64,000 nucleotides of DNA, from assembly GCA_963082975.1 (NCBI GenBank), contig OY720346.1:48766296-48830295 (forward strand). The letters are read 5' to 3'. Source of the DNA: Labia minor. Taxonomy: Eukaryota > Arthropoda > Insecta > Dermaptera > Spongiphoridae. The position numbers were made by a program, and so were the translations under genes. Positions 23,791 through 35,610 of the stretch are shown here, in pieces. Under the pieces are notes generated by a model that ran no database searches, was not told the DNA's origin, and saw only the letters and a program-made list of their open reading frames with translations. Numbering within the stretch: position 1 is the first letter of the stretch; each line of letters starts with the position of its first letter.

Positions 23791-24050
23791 TATATAAAAT
23801 ATAATACAAATTAAAAATCCATATTGATAGATGAAACATTTACGAAATGGATCTCAGTGAGGGAATATGGGAAGAGTTGGAAATGGATGGAAAGGAGTGA
23901 AGAAGAATAAGGGAAGAATTTAGAATTTTTTTTGAACAAAATAGAATCCTGGAAAAAGCAATGATCGAAATTTTATTAAAAACATTTTTTTTGTCTTTTA
24001 ATTAATTAAAATGAATAATGGATAATCATTTAAAGAAAATAAAAAAAAAT

Positions 24051-24293
24051 TGGACTGTCTCCACTCGACTATCTCGCAAATTTGAATTGGATTAATTGAC
24101 ATATATTATATTTAAATTTAATTTAATTAATTAAATTATAAATTAAAATTATTAAATAATATTTATAAAACCAGCGCGTGTTTGGCTCTTTGTTGATGTC
24201 GCCACGTCACATGCTGGAGCGTGATTTGCTGTCAACATGTGAAAAAATTAATTCCGGTACTTTCAGCGTTTCATTCAAGCTATATATAGCAGT
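24051..24293 (+). repeat. R4 dispersed repeat, copy 2
   Basis: It matches the 4.13-kb copy through ACTGTCTCCACTCGACTATCTCGC, AATTTGAATTGGATTAA, the ATTTAATTTAATTAATTAAA section, ACCAGCGCGTGTTTGGC, CACGTCACATGCTGGAGCGTG and CCGGTACTTTCAGCG. The two copies have the same start and roughly the same end, near 24290 and 4365, so the unit is about 240 bp. Confidence 0.72.
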
Positions 24294-24299
24294 TTTATA

Positions 24300-25400
24300 C
24301 AATTTTTAATCATGTGAAAAACTATCAAACATATATTTTTATTTTTACGATCAGTTTAGAGGAAAAAAAATGAAAACGTTCTTCCGGATGGGCTACATTT
24401 CTCAAAAGTATAATAAAAAACTACGAATTTTGAATAATGCCCGCGTACCAAATTTCATTATTTTAGCTCAAACCGTTTTCAGGGACCTTCAAAACGTATA
24501 TATACATCAAAATTACATCGAAATTACAGCTAAAAAGTTAATATGTCCTTTCACAAGTATTTTCTTTAATTTACTTTAAAGCTTTTCAAATCAATGAGTC
24601 GTCGTTCTGGTTTTACTTACATTGATTAATATATTAAAATATTTTTTTTTTCAAATCTTAAACTTTCAAGAAAAAAATAAAAATGTAACTTTGTAAAATT
24701 GTTGATTGTATTGAGTAAGAATATTAATTAATTTTGATTAATTTTTCTTCTTATTATTATTAAATATTATACAAAAATGTATTTTTATCAATAACGGAAT
24801 ATAATGTTATTTATAAAGATTTTAATTTAATTTATTAGATTTAATTATTTTTTTCTTTTATTTAAATTATCTAATTATTTACATTTAACAAATGAAAATG
24901 CAATGTATTTTTTTTTGTTTTATTATTATAATAATAATTATCGAAATTTAAATACACAAAATCAATAAATAAATTGAATAATAATTCTATTTTTTTTATT
25001 TTGTTAGAATTTGCTTTATTCATTTGAACGGTATTAATAATTATAATATAATGTCGAATTTGTTGCAGATCAAATTTATGAATTATAAATATACTGGGTA
25101 GAGTAAAAAAGATATCTATATCATATAACTATTATACTACGCATTTAAATAGCCTTCATTCTATAGCAAATATCGGTAAAATATTAATAAATAATATTTT
25201 AATATTTAAATGATAAATTAATTTAATATTTTATTATAATATGAAAAGAAATATTGTATATTATATAATTAAATAATTTTAATTATATATATATATATAT
25301 ATAGAAAAAATTAAAAAAAATGAATATGTTAGTATATCTTTAGAAACATGTTAAAAAGTAATTTGCTCAACTTGTAACACGTTAAAAGGTTGTAAAAGAA
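24300..25400. other. A+T-rich non-coding stretch
   Basis: (TA)n near 25286-25303. A 69-codon frame at 24370-24579 begins just after R4; it has a fairly even composition but matches nothing I know. I see no other feature. Confidence 0.45.
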
Positions 25401-25404
25401 CTCA

Positions 25405-25720
25405 AGAAAATCTTCTCTTTTCCTGTCCCCCACCCTCCCACCTCCTCCTTCCATCATCACCCCCACTTTCCAACACAGCCCTCTGAACTAACCCGGTCTG
25501 TTTCATTCCATAGTAAACATTATCTCCGGCTGAGTGAACATAAAGAACCCGTTTAGTTAAGCACACGTAATCCATCTTTGCTATTCATTTAAAACGTTTA
25601 ATACTTACTGACTAGACTATAGGGGCAAAAATCCCGTTTTCCAACCAACATTCAACAAACAAAACAAGAGCGTCATTTGATTCATTCAACCAATCCTATT
25701 ATTAATTTAACAACAATAAT
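25405..25720. other. Unique G+C-richer island with pyrimidine run
   Basis: A long C/T run (CTGTCCCCCACCCTCCCACC, CCTCCTTCCATCATCACCCC) leads into non-repetitive sequence containing ACCCGGTCTGTTTC, TTATCTCCGGCTGAGTG, ACCCGTTTAG, CACACGTAATCC and GGGGCAAAAATCCCG. No open frame. Among the strongest composition islands here and a candidate conserved non-coding element. Confidence 0.3.
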
Positions 25721-26215
25721 TATTTCAAATGAAAATTAAAATTCGTTTAATTTTACAATAGTTTATACTATATAATCAAAAAATAAAAAAAAAAAAAAAA
25801 CAACAAAAATTATTGCTAATAATTATTTTAATGAATAGAATTAGGAGTGATTATCGAATTCATAAAATAGAAAATTATTTTTATTAAATTGTATGATTAA
25901 AGTAAATAAATTGTAGGTTAAATTTGAAAATAAAAACAAAACAATAAAATTGTTTTTTTATAAAACAAATTTCTATAGATTTTGATAGCGGATGCTAGCA
26001 ACGCCATCTAGATTTTTTTCGTATAGTTTGATTGTTGATTGGTTTTCTGTCATCGCCTTATTTTATATCTAATTTTTTGTATAAAATTTAAATTTGTTCA
26101 AATAAACAACAATTCTTAATGTTTTTATAATATAAATTTTTTTAATTGTGTTAGATGTGAAATTCTCTTTTGAAATATAATCAAAATGAGATTATTAATT
26201 TTAATTTATATTAAA

Positions 26216-26422
26216 CTAGCTGCTCAGAGCTCCTTCGTCGCTCTTCACATCTAGACGGGGGCTCCGCCCCCTGTACCCCCGAGTGGTACATAGTATTTGG
26301 TTGAAAGTAGTAAAAGGTTTTCATCCATTTTGTTTCAATCAATGTATAACATAAAACATTCATATCTTATTGTGTGATTATTTAAAATATATTTTAATTT
26401 AATCAGTAAATTAATTATATAT
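26216..26422 (-). mobile_element. Helitron-like 3' end, R3 copy 2
   Basis: The same 200-bp sequence as 21.85 kb. On the minus strand it ends in GAGCAGCTAG followed by T (plus-strand A at 26215), which is the expected Helitron junction. The stem is partly decayed: AGAGC and GCTCT still pair, but the inner two base pairs are lost. It shares GACGGGGGCTCCG, CCCCCTGTACCCCCGAGTGG and the downstream TTTAATCAGTAAATTAATTA with copy 1. Confidence 0.65.
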
Positions 26423-26447
26423 ATTATTATTGAATATGTTATATCTA

Positions 26448-26770
26448 TCTACTCGAAAGTTCTTGGCAGCTACAACCACATTTCTCCAAGTGTCCCCGGT
26501 GACCTCATCTTTCTTTGGCCAATAAATGCTGGAAAGAATAATCTGAATCTACTCTCATCTCCCAGGGTCATAGACCATGCGTGGCTCAACGGTACTCGAA
26601 AGTTCTTGGCAGCTACAACCACATTTCTCCAAGTGTCCTTATCCTGAGCCTCTGTTCCATCTCTCGTACGTCATTCCCTGATGTACTCATCTTTCTTTGG
26701 CCCATAAATGCTGGGGAGAATCCTATTCTCTGAATCCACTCTCATCTCCAAAGATCATAGACCATGTCTA
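26448..26770 (-). pseudogene. Two tandem deleted LINE L-A ends
   Basis: On the minus strand each unit ends with DTWRNVVVAAKNFR-like coding sequence (GACACTTGGAGAAATGTGG, CCAAGAACTTTCGAG), as at 15.8 kb. Each starts with the GAGAATAGGATTCT..ATTTATGGGCCAAAGAAAGAT block that lies about 200 bp further upstream in the 15.5-kb copy. Both units therefore lack the middle of the LINE C-terminus. Units: about 26448-26590 and 26591-26770. Two head-to-tail copies with nearly the same internal deletion imply duplication of an already deleted copy. Confidence 0.72.
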
Positions 26771-27900
26771 ACACTCATATAATACAACAGACAAAATAAT
26801 TGTTTTATATATTTTAATTTTCATTCCCTTTTATAATAATTTTGATGAGATAAGCCTCTTTACTGCATGATAACAGGCGTTTTCCGATTGCAACTTCGAT
26901 TTCAATTCTTCTCAAATATTATTATCCTTCGTGATTACATTCAATTTTTCTACATATTCAAATTCTACATTTTGTATGTTAATACTGCTCCTGTTTGTTT
27001 CTAAATATATTTATTTATCATTATTAATTTCAAACCTCATCTCTTTTCCTACCTCGATTAATTTTTCCTCGCTATCTGTAATTGCAATTGCCGAATCTCC
27101 TATTATATTTAAGTCGTCTGGGTCACCTAATATTTTACAATTGATTTCCACATCTTACTCTTTCTTTACTACCTTCAAGATAAATTTTAAGATCAAAATT
27201 TGAAAAAGTTTATCCGGATCTATTGAGTCATGCGTAGGTTTTACTAAAGTCTACAAATAATTAGTGAACAGAGATATTGAATTCGCGGTTTTTTTAATAT
27301 CTGTCATAATGAAAATATCTTAATTAATGTTGATCGATTTGGCATGAACCCGCAATGATATCGTCTAATATTTCCTCCGCCTATAGTTTATAAGTATTGT
27401 ATATGTTATAATAGAGTATAATATTTCTTGATCATTTCATTTCGATATTTTAATTTCATTGTTTGATTTTTATTGAATATTTTTAATTATAATAAAATTA
27501 GAGAAAATGCAAAGTTAGAGACTTGAGACAATTTATAAAAATTAATTTATAAAAATTAACGGTATAAAAGTATTGATAAAACTAAAGATAAATTAACAAT
27601 ATATACATTCATTAATAGTATTAATTTAAATTAATGGATTTATTTGATTTTTTATTATTAAGTTCATTTATTAATTTTTTTAGATCATAGTTAATTCCCT
27701 CCCTTAAAATAAAAGTATTCAAATATAGAAAGAATAAATACAAAATAATTTAAGTTAAATATGATTTAAATATTTTATTATATTAATTAAAATGAGAACT
27801 TTTAGAATAAATTATTTAATTGAAATGATATTTGAATATTAGAATTTAAAATAAAAAGTTAAAATTTATAATAATTCTTTGATTGCTAGTTATATACATT
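26771..27900. other. A+T-rich non-coding stretch
   Basis: A 90-codon Ser/Phe/Ile-rich frame at 26931-27203 is unrecognised. No other feature. Confidence 0.45.
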
Positions 27901-27904
27901 GTGT

Positions 27905-28050
27905 AAAATGAGTCCGCCAGTCAGTGGGCCACGCCTGGCTCTTGAATGAACAACACGGAGAACTATATATAAACTTTAAATCTCTCTCTCTCCCGCTCAC
28001 ACACACTCTCACCTCTCTCCTCATCCCCTCCACCTCTCATTTCTTAGTTA
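27905..28050. other. Short unique G+C-richer island
   Basis: GAGTCCGCCAGTCAGTGGGC and CACGCCTGGCTCTTGAATG are followed by a (TC)/(CA)-rich run. Unique in the window. Candidate conserved element; weak evidence. Confidence 0.22.
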
Positions 28051-28143
28051 TTTCAATTTCCACAAATTGTCTAATTTTTAAAATATTCACTAATTTACTT
28101 TCTATTTTTATTCTTTAATCCTTAAATAATATATTTTCTATTT

Positions 28144-28178
28144 TATGTTAAAATGTAAATAACTTACATTTTAACATA
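28144..28178. repeat. Perfect 15-bp inverted repeat, 5-base loop
   Basis: TATGTTAAAATGTAA (28144-28158) pairs fully with TTACATTTTAACATA (28164-28178). Confidence 0.85.
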
Positions 28179-28179
28179 T

Positions 28180-29405
28180 TAAACTATGACAGCAAAAAAG
28201 TAAACGAATTACATACATACATACAAACAGTCTCCTTTATATATATAGATATAGAAAAAATTCACTAACAATAAGATTATAAATTGAATAAAAAATCAAT
28301 TTGTTAAAAAAAAAAATTAAAATAGAAAATGATAAATTAAAAAAAATCGTTAAATATGTGTTATATATATACAATTTAACGATTCTATAATTTTACAAAA
28401 CTAACTAAATTTAGATAACTCTTTAGGGAAATGTAGCAATTAATTTTAAGTTAAAAAAATAATGTATTGATTCTTTGTTATTAAAATATAGAATTAAATT
28501 GAAATAAAGATGAAAAATATCTATTATTTCAATTATTAACGATTAAATTTTCTAAAGGCTTTTTTTCTGTAATTTACTTAATTATTAATTTTACTAACGA
28601 ATATGTCGTTAATAAAATGTGTGTTGGTGGTGTAGACTAGGTATTATTTAAATTTTAATGCGACTAAATATATATATATATATATAGAATGATAAGTAAT
28701 AAAAGTTGAGTCCATTAGCTTTTAATAAATTTCCCAAATGTAAAATTCGTTTAATTAAAAATATGTTAAAAAAATAGTGAACGTAACATAAATTTTAGAT
28801 TTAATTAATTAAAACAGATAAATCAATTGAGAGAAAGAGATGGAGAATAAGGGGGGAAAGGTCGGTGGGTGTAGAGGGACGGGGAGGTAGGAGGATGTAG
28901 GAGGGAATACTGTTTGGAAAAATTTCAAAAGAATTGCCAATTCAATTCAATTGGTTGAATATTTCAAAGAGCTAAAAGTGGATGCATTTGAAAATTTATC
29001 CATTCATTTTAATTGTAATTAATAGGAATAATGGTTGAATTTAGAAATAAATGTATAAAAAGGATATTGTAGATAGTAAGATTGTTTGTTATTTGTATTA
29101 GAGAGGTAGCTTATGAGAATGTTTTACATATAAAATTATTTGAGTATGTTTTAATTAAGAAAATTATAAATCAATCCTGTCTAGGTCTGTAGCACTGCAC
29201 AATATACAATAAATAGATATATATTTTAATCAACAATGTGTCTTTTACTAATTGAATATTTAAGTATAACAACGAATCAAATAGGAACCTGCCCTTACTG
29301 ATAAAATTTATTTTTCGACTTGATTTTAATTTTTGTTTCAAGAAAATTTTTTACTGGGAATTGTGCATTTTAAGGATTTCTGATATCCAAAAAATTATAT
29401 AATAA
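28180..29405. other. A+T-rich stretch with a G-rich patch
   Basis: (TA)n near 28668-28686. A G/A-rich patch at about 28840-28915 contains GGTCGGTGGGTGTAGAGGG and GGGGAGGTAGGAGGATG. No element or gene is recognised. Confidence 0.45.
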
Positions 29406-29410
29406 TCATA

Positions 29411-29621
29411 CGAGAGTAGGTTAATAAGCCCGTGACTTTTTGAATTTCTCATCTGATAAATGAAATGAAAACACCGCTTCTGTCAGCAGGCAACTATCAG
29501 ATAACTACTGTCAAAATATGAACCAGCTGGGTCTTTTAGTTTTTGTTTGACATCCATTAATAGTAGACTACCTCGTGATTTGATAAGAAAATGGAAAAAG
29601 TGAATTTCCATGAAAATCCAA
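29411..29621 (+). mobile_element. Mariner 5' end fragment
   Basis: It begins CGAGAGTAGGTTAATAAGCC..GTGACTTTTTGAAT, the mariner terminal sequence seen complete at 39.96 and 47.42 kb. It runs through the 5' UTR (CAGCTGGGTCTTTTAGTTTT, GACATCCATTAATAG) to the start of the transposase frame, GAAAATGGAAAAAGTGAATTTCC. It then diverges, so only the 5' fifth remains; no 3' terminal repeat is visible nearby. Confidence 0.8.
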
Positions 29622-29624
29622 TAC

Positions 29625-31080
29625 TGTAGAATATACTAATAGTATATACTTATAGAATATACTAAATATAAATGAATGCTTTTTTCTCTATATTTAGTTA
29701 ATCATTAAAAAATAAACTAATTGTAAATGCAAGAGGATTGAAAAAAATATCCTTTTTAAATTCAAATTTAATATTATATGTATTGTATTTGTTTAATTAT
29801 TTTAATATTTTTTTTTGTTTCTCTATCTAACCCAGCATTCGAATTTATTTTAAATTAATTTCATATTTTTAATTCATTTAGAAATTGAAATTATAATCTA
29901 TAATGATAATAATTAAGATTCAATTAAAAATTTAAATAATTTCTCAAACAAATAATAAATCTCATAAATATATAAGAAATAAAAATTTATTTTATAAAGA
30001 TGGAAATTAAAAGGATTGTAATTATTATTCTTTTTCCTAATAAAAAATCAAAATTTCTTTTTGATTTAATTAAAGATACCTATTTTAATAAAATAATTTA
30101 ATCTTATCGATAGATACGGATTAGAAAAATGAAAATATGATTGGAAGAATAAATAAATGTTATCAAGGAGAAGAGATAAATAAACAAATTGGATATATCA
30201 TAATAATTAAATGTTTCATGTATTAAGTTGTCAACTTACGATTGAATTGGTTGATATGCATCAACTGGATCTATTGATAACGGATGCTTACCTGGAACAA
30301 AAATACATCTGTAAATGTAATGTTTGTTTAATTAAGATAAATAAAATACATACAAAATGAAATCTTATCTTTATTAAATAAAATAATTATTTAATAATAT
30401 TTAAAGATAAGAAAACAAGCAGACATCTAAAAATAATATAACAAGCATATATGTATAAGAATATAAGATAAACATTTTAAAACATCACTAAATATAAATT
30501 AACAATTACTTTTTAAACAAAATAATATTAAATCCATTTATAGGGTTAATGAAATTAGATTTAAATATTCAATCTAAATATCTAAAAATTAAATTGAAAA
30601 TGAAAATTTTGATATTCAGTTCTTCAATTTAAAACTCAAGTTTGTAAGAGTGTGTGTGTTTGTATGTGTTGGTGTTTTAGTGTGAGATAAAAAAAATAAG
30701 TATTAAAATGTTGAAATTTAATATTCAAGATAGAAAGGCGACGTGAGAAAGACTTTTTTAAAAACAAATAATATATATTTCAATAAAAAACATAATTATG
30801 AATATGGTGCCCATGTGTAATACATACAACATATTGATTATATCTAAGGACTGATTTCACATTATTTAATCATCAGTAATGATTAAAGTTTTATTTATTT
30901 ATTTATATTCTACAACTTTAAATCTGTTCTCATCTGCCAATATCATGAACCACGCCTCACATACATATAATATATGTAAATATACAATTTCCATAATAAT
31001 TTATGAATAATCTTTTTTTCATGCATATATCAAATTTTTTAACTCTCATAATATTTTTAGAATTTTTTCTTTTCTTTTTT
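29625..31080. other. A+T-rich stretch with a LINE scrap
   Basis: Mostly featureless. A 50-bp scrap at about 30920-30965 (CTGTTCTCATCTGCCAATATCATG, in parts similar to 26.73-26.77 kb) is a minus-strand remnant of LINE L-A. A short GT-rich patch lies near 30645-30680. Confidence 0.4.
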
Positions 31081-31084
31081 ACCC

Positions 31085-31345
31085 CTTGCGTTTAGGCATC
31101 CCCTACTTTCATTTATCCATACACAACCCTTGCTTTCCCCTAAAACCAACAATCATGACCACTTCAAACCACCACCCACCCTCTTTCAATTATTTTGACC
31201 ATCGATCATTAAGAGAGCACAAAATCTCTGACATATTAATTTTTCGGTCATTAAATAATTTTTCTTTTTTAACCAACCGCTATCATTTGAAGGAAATAAA
31301 AGGCAAACAATTCCATTACAAATCACTGATTCAGGAGTCAACATT
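31085..31345. other. Unique G+C-richer island
   Basis: GCGTTTAGGCATCCCCTACT, ACCACCACCCACCC, TGACCATCGATCATTAAGAG and AACCAACCGCTATC occur in a non-repetitive segment. A 105-codon frame (31086-31403, plus) spans it, but its residues (many His/Ser/Asn, no recognisable motif) do not look like a known protein. Regulatory element or unrecognised exon are both possible. Confidence 0.25.
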
Positions 31346-31919
31346 ACAAAATATAAACATTAAAATACATTTATTTAGAAAAAAATATAAAAATAATTCT
31401 TGAATATATATATATATAGATTTATTTATATTCTTTAAGTTATATTATATTATATACGAGTATAAGAGAGTTGTACCCAAAACATTATTAATTAATTTAA
31501 ATTATTTTCAATGTATTTTTCCAATTCTTTTATATTTTTATATCTTACATTTCAAAATTACTTATGATAATATTAATTTAATAAATGTTTAATATTTTAT
31601 TGGCGAGGGTAGTAAATTACAATGTCTTAAATATAAATTCACTAATTAAATTAAAATTATACAACTTGTCACAAAGATGGTTAATGAATAGTTTTTCTTA
31701 GTTGTTTAGTTTATGAAATAATAAAAAGAATCACCTGGATGTTTAAAGATTATTAAATTTTCTTGAAGGTATTAAAACATAAATTACAAAAAAAGTTTAA
31801 ACTCGTACACATAGCTATTGTATATTACATTGTACGTTCAGATTGAGATTTCAATTATTGAAAACTTGACAATTATTTGGTGTTTTGGTTGGAAATGTTT
31901 TGTATATATTTTAATAAAT

Positions 31920-32225
31920 TTCATTAGTCGGATTGCATTTGTTTCGATAGTAAACATTCCCGACTCTGACGATCACCATGAGGGTGGCCACCATTTGCCC
32001 TTCTCCTCCCTCTTTCTCCCTCCACCCGTCTTGCAACATCCTCGTGGTGGGAGGGCTGTTTTTAATTTCATTTACTCGGCGCCAGTGAAAAAAAAGGTTG
32101 TTTTGGTATGGGAAGGGTTTTTTCCGCTTCAATTTACTTAAGTTGCCTGTCCTATCTGAACTTTGCCACTCAACCCCCCGCCTCCCCCCTACACAAACAC
32201 ACCCAACCCCACAGGTCCTTATATT
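31920..32225. other. Unique G+C-richer island
   Basis: CCCGACTCTGACGATCACC, TGAGGGTGGCCACCATTTGC, a C/T run, CATCCTCGTGGTGGGAGGG, ACTCGGCGCCAGTG and GGTTGTTTTGGTATGGG occur in order. A 107-codon plus frame and a 73-codon minus frame overlap here; neither resembles a known family. Strong contrast to flanking A+T-rich DNA. Confidence 0.28.
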
Positions 32226-32984
32226 GAGAAAGAAATTTCATTTTTAAAACATGACAAAATCTCAAATGTCTACTGTACTAAGCTTTCACTTACACTAATC
32301 TTATTATAATATAAAAATTTTAAAATTTATAATAATAATAATAATAATATAATATATATATGATAAAATTATATATGAATCAATTGCCAGGATAGATTTC
32401 AAAAAAAAGTTTATAAATAAGAAATAAATCAATAAAAGAGTAAATATAATTAGAGATTTGAAAAAATTAAAAAATATTTATTATACTTATCATTTAAAAC
32501 GTAAGTCTTAAAATTTAAATTAAAAAGATAAAAGTATTATAAGCCTTTTATTAAGGTATTATTACTATTTACTGTAAACATATTAATTTTTTTAATATTT
32601 TTTCTTTACTAAATACTAGAAAAATGCATTTAAATTAATCACTATCTATGTTGATAAAATATGTTTAATTTTTCATTATCTTAAATCTAATATCTATTAA
32701 TTTATTTATATAACAGATAAATATACCATAATTTAAAATTAAAAATAAATTAATAGATTAATTAATTAATATTATTATTAGTTTTGATGGATTATTTAAA
32801 ATTAAAGAAATATGATTTACAAAATTAATTTTGAAATATTAATATTATTATTATTTTTATTATTGTTATTATTATTATTGTTGTTGTTGATATTATTATT
32901 ATTATTATAGTATTTAAAATAAGAAAATATATATGGTAAATATAAAAAAATATTCCTTAGGTTAAGTGATAAGCCAAGTCAATC
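32226..32984. other. A+T-rich stretch with ATT/GTT microsatellite
   Basis: Imperfect (ATT)n and (GTT)n arrays near 32330-32350 and 32843-32910. No gene. Confidence 0.6.
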
Positions 32985-33320
32985 AATTGAGCATATGTTT
33001 TATCATTTCTAGAGTGTTACCCTTTCTTTAGCTTATCGTAGGCTGTGCTTTAAAAGGTGGAAGAAAGAGAAGGGGAAGTGGAAGGTCTCTTTGTTATTGC
33101 ATCCAAGTTTTATGGACGAACTCGACTCGGGAAGGTTTCCATGGTTGCACCCCTTTCAAAGGCTCACCCTCGCGCGTGCAGACACACACCCACACACACA
33201 CACAGAGACATATACAGACACATGTACAAGGATCCTTTTTAGGGGTAAAAAGGGGAGTTTTGACTCTCTATTCTGTGTGGACCATTTTCCCAATATTACG
33301 TATAAAAGCAGTTGATTTCA
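32985..33320. other. Unique G+C-richer island with CA/GA repeats
   Basis: It contains CTTTGTTATTGCATCCAAG, GACGAACTCGACTCGGGAAG, TTTCCATGGTTGCACCCC, CACCCTCGCGCGTGCAG, a CA-rich microsatellite (about 33180-33205) and ACGTATAAAAGCAG. Two short plus-strand frames (61 and 74 codons) overlap it and depend on the CA/GA tract. Candidate regulatory or transcribed element. Confidence 0.28.
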
Positions 33321-34056
33321 TCCAAACATTACAATCCAATAACTAATCAATTAATCCATAAATAAATGTATTTCACATTTAATGAAAAAACAATATATTA
33401 ATAAGAAACGATTTTTAATTGTTGTCAAACTGTATATTGTTAATTAAATATTCGATTATATATGTTTACATTGTTATTTAGATAAATAAATGTTCTTCTA
33501 AACTATTATCAATATAATATATTTATTTTATATATATAATAATAATATAATGGAATATATTATATGAAAAAGCTTAATGAATTTTATGATTTTTTAAAGT
33601 TATTTTTAGTCACTATTTATATTTTTATAGCCTAAAATACTCCACATTTCTAGCTTTCGATTTGTTAAATTTAAAAAAATCATTTGATATATCAACCATA
33701 ACATACCCAAGTTTATATACTATTCTACATATATTATACTTTTATTGTTTATGAATTTGTTTATTTTGGATGTCTAATTTTCAGAATATTATATTTGTAC
33801 TTGTAATCAAAAAGAGTATATAATTTTTAAAGAATATTTCATTGAAATCCTTTAAAAATAAGAATTTGAACAAATAATAATAATAATTGATTAGTAATAA
33901 TAAGTATTTTAAGGAATAAAAGAGAAAGTCTGTATTGTATTTAAAAATTAGCTATTTATTTATTTAATTTTGATATTTGAATTAATTAATTAAAGTTGTT
34001 AATTTAGGTTGAATAATTATCGAATCTATTTTATTTTTTCATTTTTTTATTATTAA
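33321..34056. other. A+T-rich non-coding stretch
   Basis: No feature recognised. Confidence 0.5.
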
Positions 34057-35610
34057 CTAGTTGTACCCTGCCACGCTTCGATGTGACAAATTGTGGTTGT
34101 ATGGATGGGAAATCCTATACTTAGAAGATCCATCGACCCTTGTTAGTGTTATTGGCTGCAAATACTCGAGGTTATTGCTTGGAGCATTTCCCGACTACCA
34201 TGCATGGTGAATTCAGATTTAGTTTTCCGCATGGTCCATGTATCATGTTTTTGATAACAACTGCATGCAAATCCTTATCGACGTCGGCCCGTGGAACCTC
34301 AGTGCCTATCACATTGTCGATTTCGTCTGAAGCTATTTTATCGTAGAGCCAGATTAGTATATGTGCATGTGGGAATCCTCTTTTTTACCATTCTTCTGAA
34401 AACATTCAGCAGCGCACAGATCTAAACCCTTCATGTCGATCAGTTGTACAAAAACCATTTTTTGCTGTACAGAACCAATTTTTGACGGTCGCCATTGAAG
34501 GAGAAGAGTCACCCTACACAGCATCCAAGCGATCTTTGATTTCGCTGCGCGTTTTGTTTTCCCTTCCAAAAATAAGAATCTAATCACCAAACTGCAAATG
34601 AATGTATTCTTCAGAACGGACTTTAGTCTGATTCAAAGGAATAACAAACGTTCCGTTTCAAATTTTGCTTCCATATCCATAATATACTGGTGAACATTCT
34701 GCACATTTACTGGAATTATCATTTTCACAATGAAATGATATCGACACCATTCTAAAAAATAGCTGAATATTGTAAAACATAGTAATATCGGTGAGTTTTT
34801 GCAACTTTTTTAAATTGATCCTTTCTTCGATGGAGAACAATATCTCTAGGTTGGAACTGATCTTCGACTATGACAATTGCTACTTGGTTTATAGTTGGAA
34901 CATTATATCTCTGGACATATTCTCGCGAGCGTTTTGTCTGCGTGAATGACAATCTTTTGGGAATCTGATGGCATCAATTGTCGTTTTGAACAAACCCGCC
35001 AAATTCTTCTTTTCGTGAAGGAGCTTCTGTAGCTGCGAAAAATGGGATCTTCTTAGCGAGGAATGTATTCTACAATGTGCATCGACTTCATCTCTATTAT
35101 CACCAGTGAAGTGCATTTGAAGGAATTTATGGGCACTATATGGAAACGAGAGCAAGGGGACATCTTTATGATATATTTCCGCTTTGATTTTAAAAGTTGG
35201 AATGAATTGAGTAGTCACTTAGAAGCAAGAGCTATATTCCTGATATTTGATAGAAAATGCTTCGATTCTGTGGTAGATCCAGACGGTATAATTTTCAATG
35301 ACTCTGGTGGTGAATCAATTGTTGAGGCAATTTGATTTTTCTGCCAGGGCAACACATTTCTTTTGTTTTATTATTAAATATTAAAGCCTGGCAGTAGGTA
35401 CAGACATGACTCATCTGACCAATAACAACATGCCGGCTGAAACTATAATCAACTACTAGATTGTACAGGAAAGATAGACGATTGTATTGCAGATTCAGTT
35501 AAGCTGTTCTTTGGGTTTGTGTTTCACCCTTACTCGTTCATTCAGTTGAGAAGGAATAAAATCTGTTGCTGCAGAACGCGACTGACGTGCTCTCATTCTC
35601 AAGCTTGGCT
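34057..35610 (-). pseudogene. Helitron Rep protein pseudogene, helicase deleted
   Basis: Minus-strand remnant of the Helitron replication-initiator protein. Recognisable pieces in coding order: SKHFLSNIRN near 35240; KFLQMHFTGD near 35120; NLAGLFKT near 34990; AIVIVEDQ and QPRDIVLHRRKDQ near 34860; ATHRYYYVLQYS-like near 34780; then KRGFPHAHILIWL at about 34346-34384. That last piece holds the HUH motif HAH (34361-34369), followed by EVPRADVDKDLH, NMIHGPCG and NSPCMVVGKCSK. In-frame stops sit just before the HUH block at 34385-34387 and 34406-34408, and another follows KCSKQ near 34180; several frameshifts lie upstream. The frame then runs into a terminus reading GGGTACAACTAG followed by T (34057-34060), so the Pif1-like helicase half is absent. 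Confidence 0.85.

Noticed and set aside
31818..32141. 107-codon plus and 73-codon minus frames in the 32-kb island
   Set aside because: Both cover the same block in opposite directions, start in A+T-rich DNA and match no known family.
34140..34346. Plus-strand frame across the Helitron region
   Set aside because: It is the antisense of the minus-strand Rep block containing EVPRADVDKDLH and NMIHGPCG; the minus strand carries the recognisable protein.
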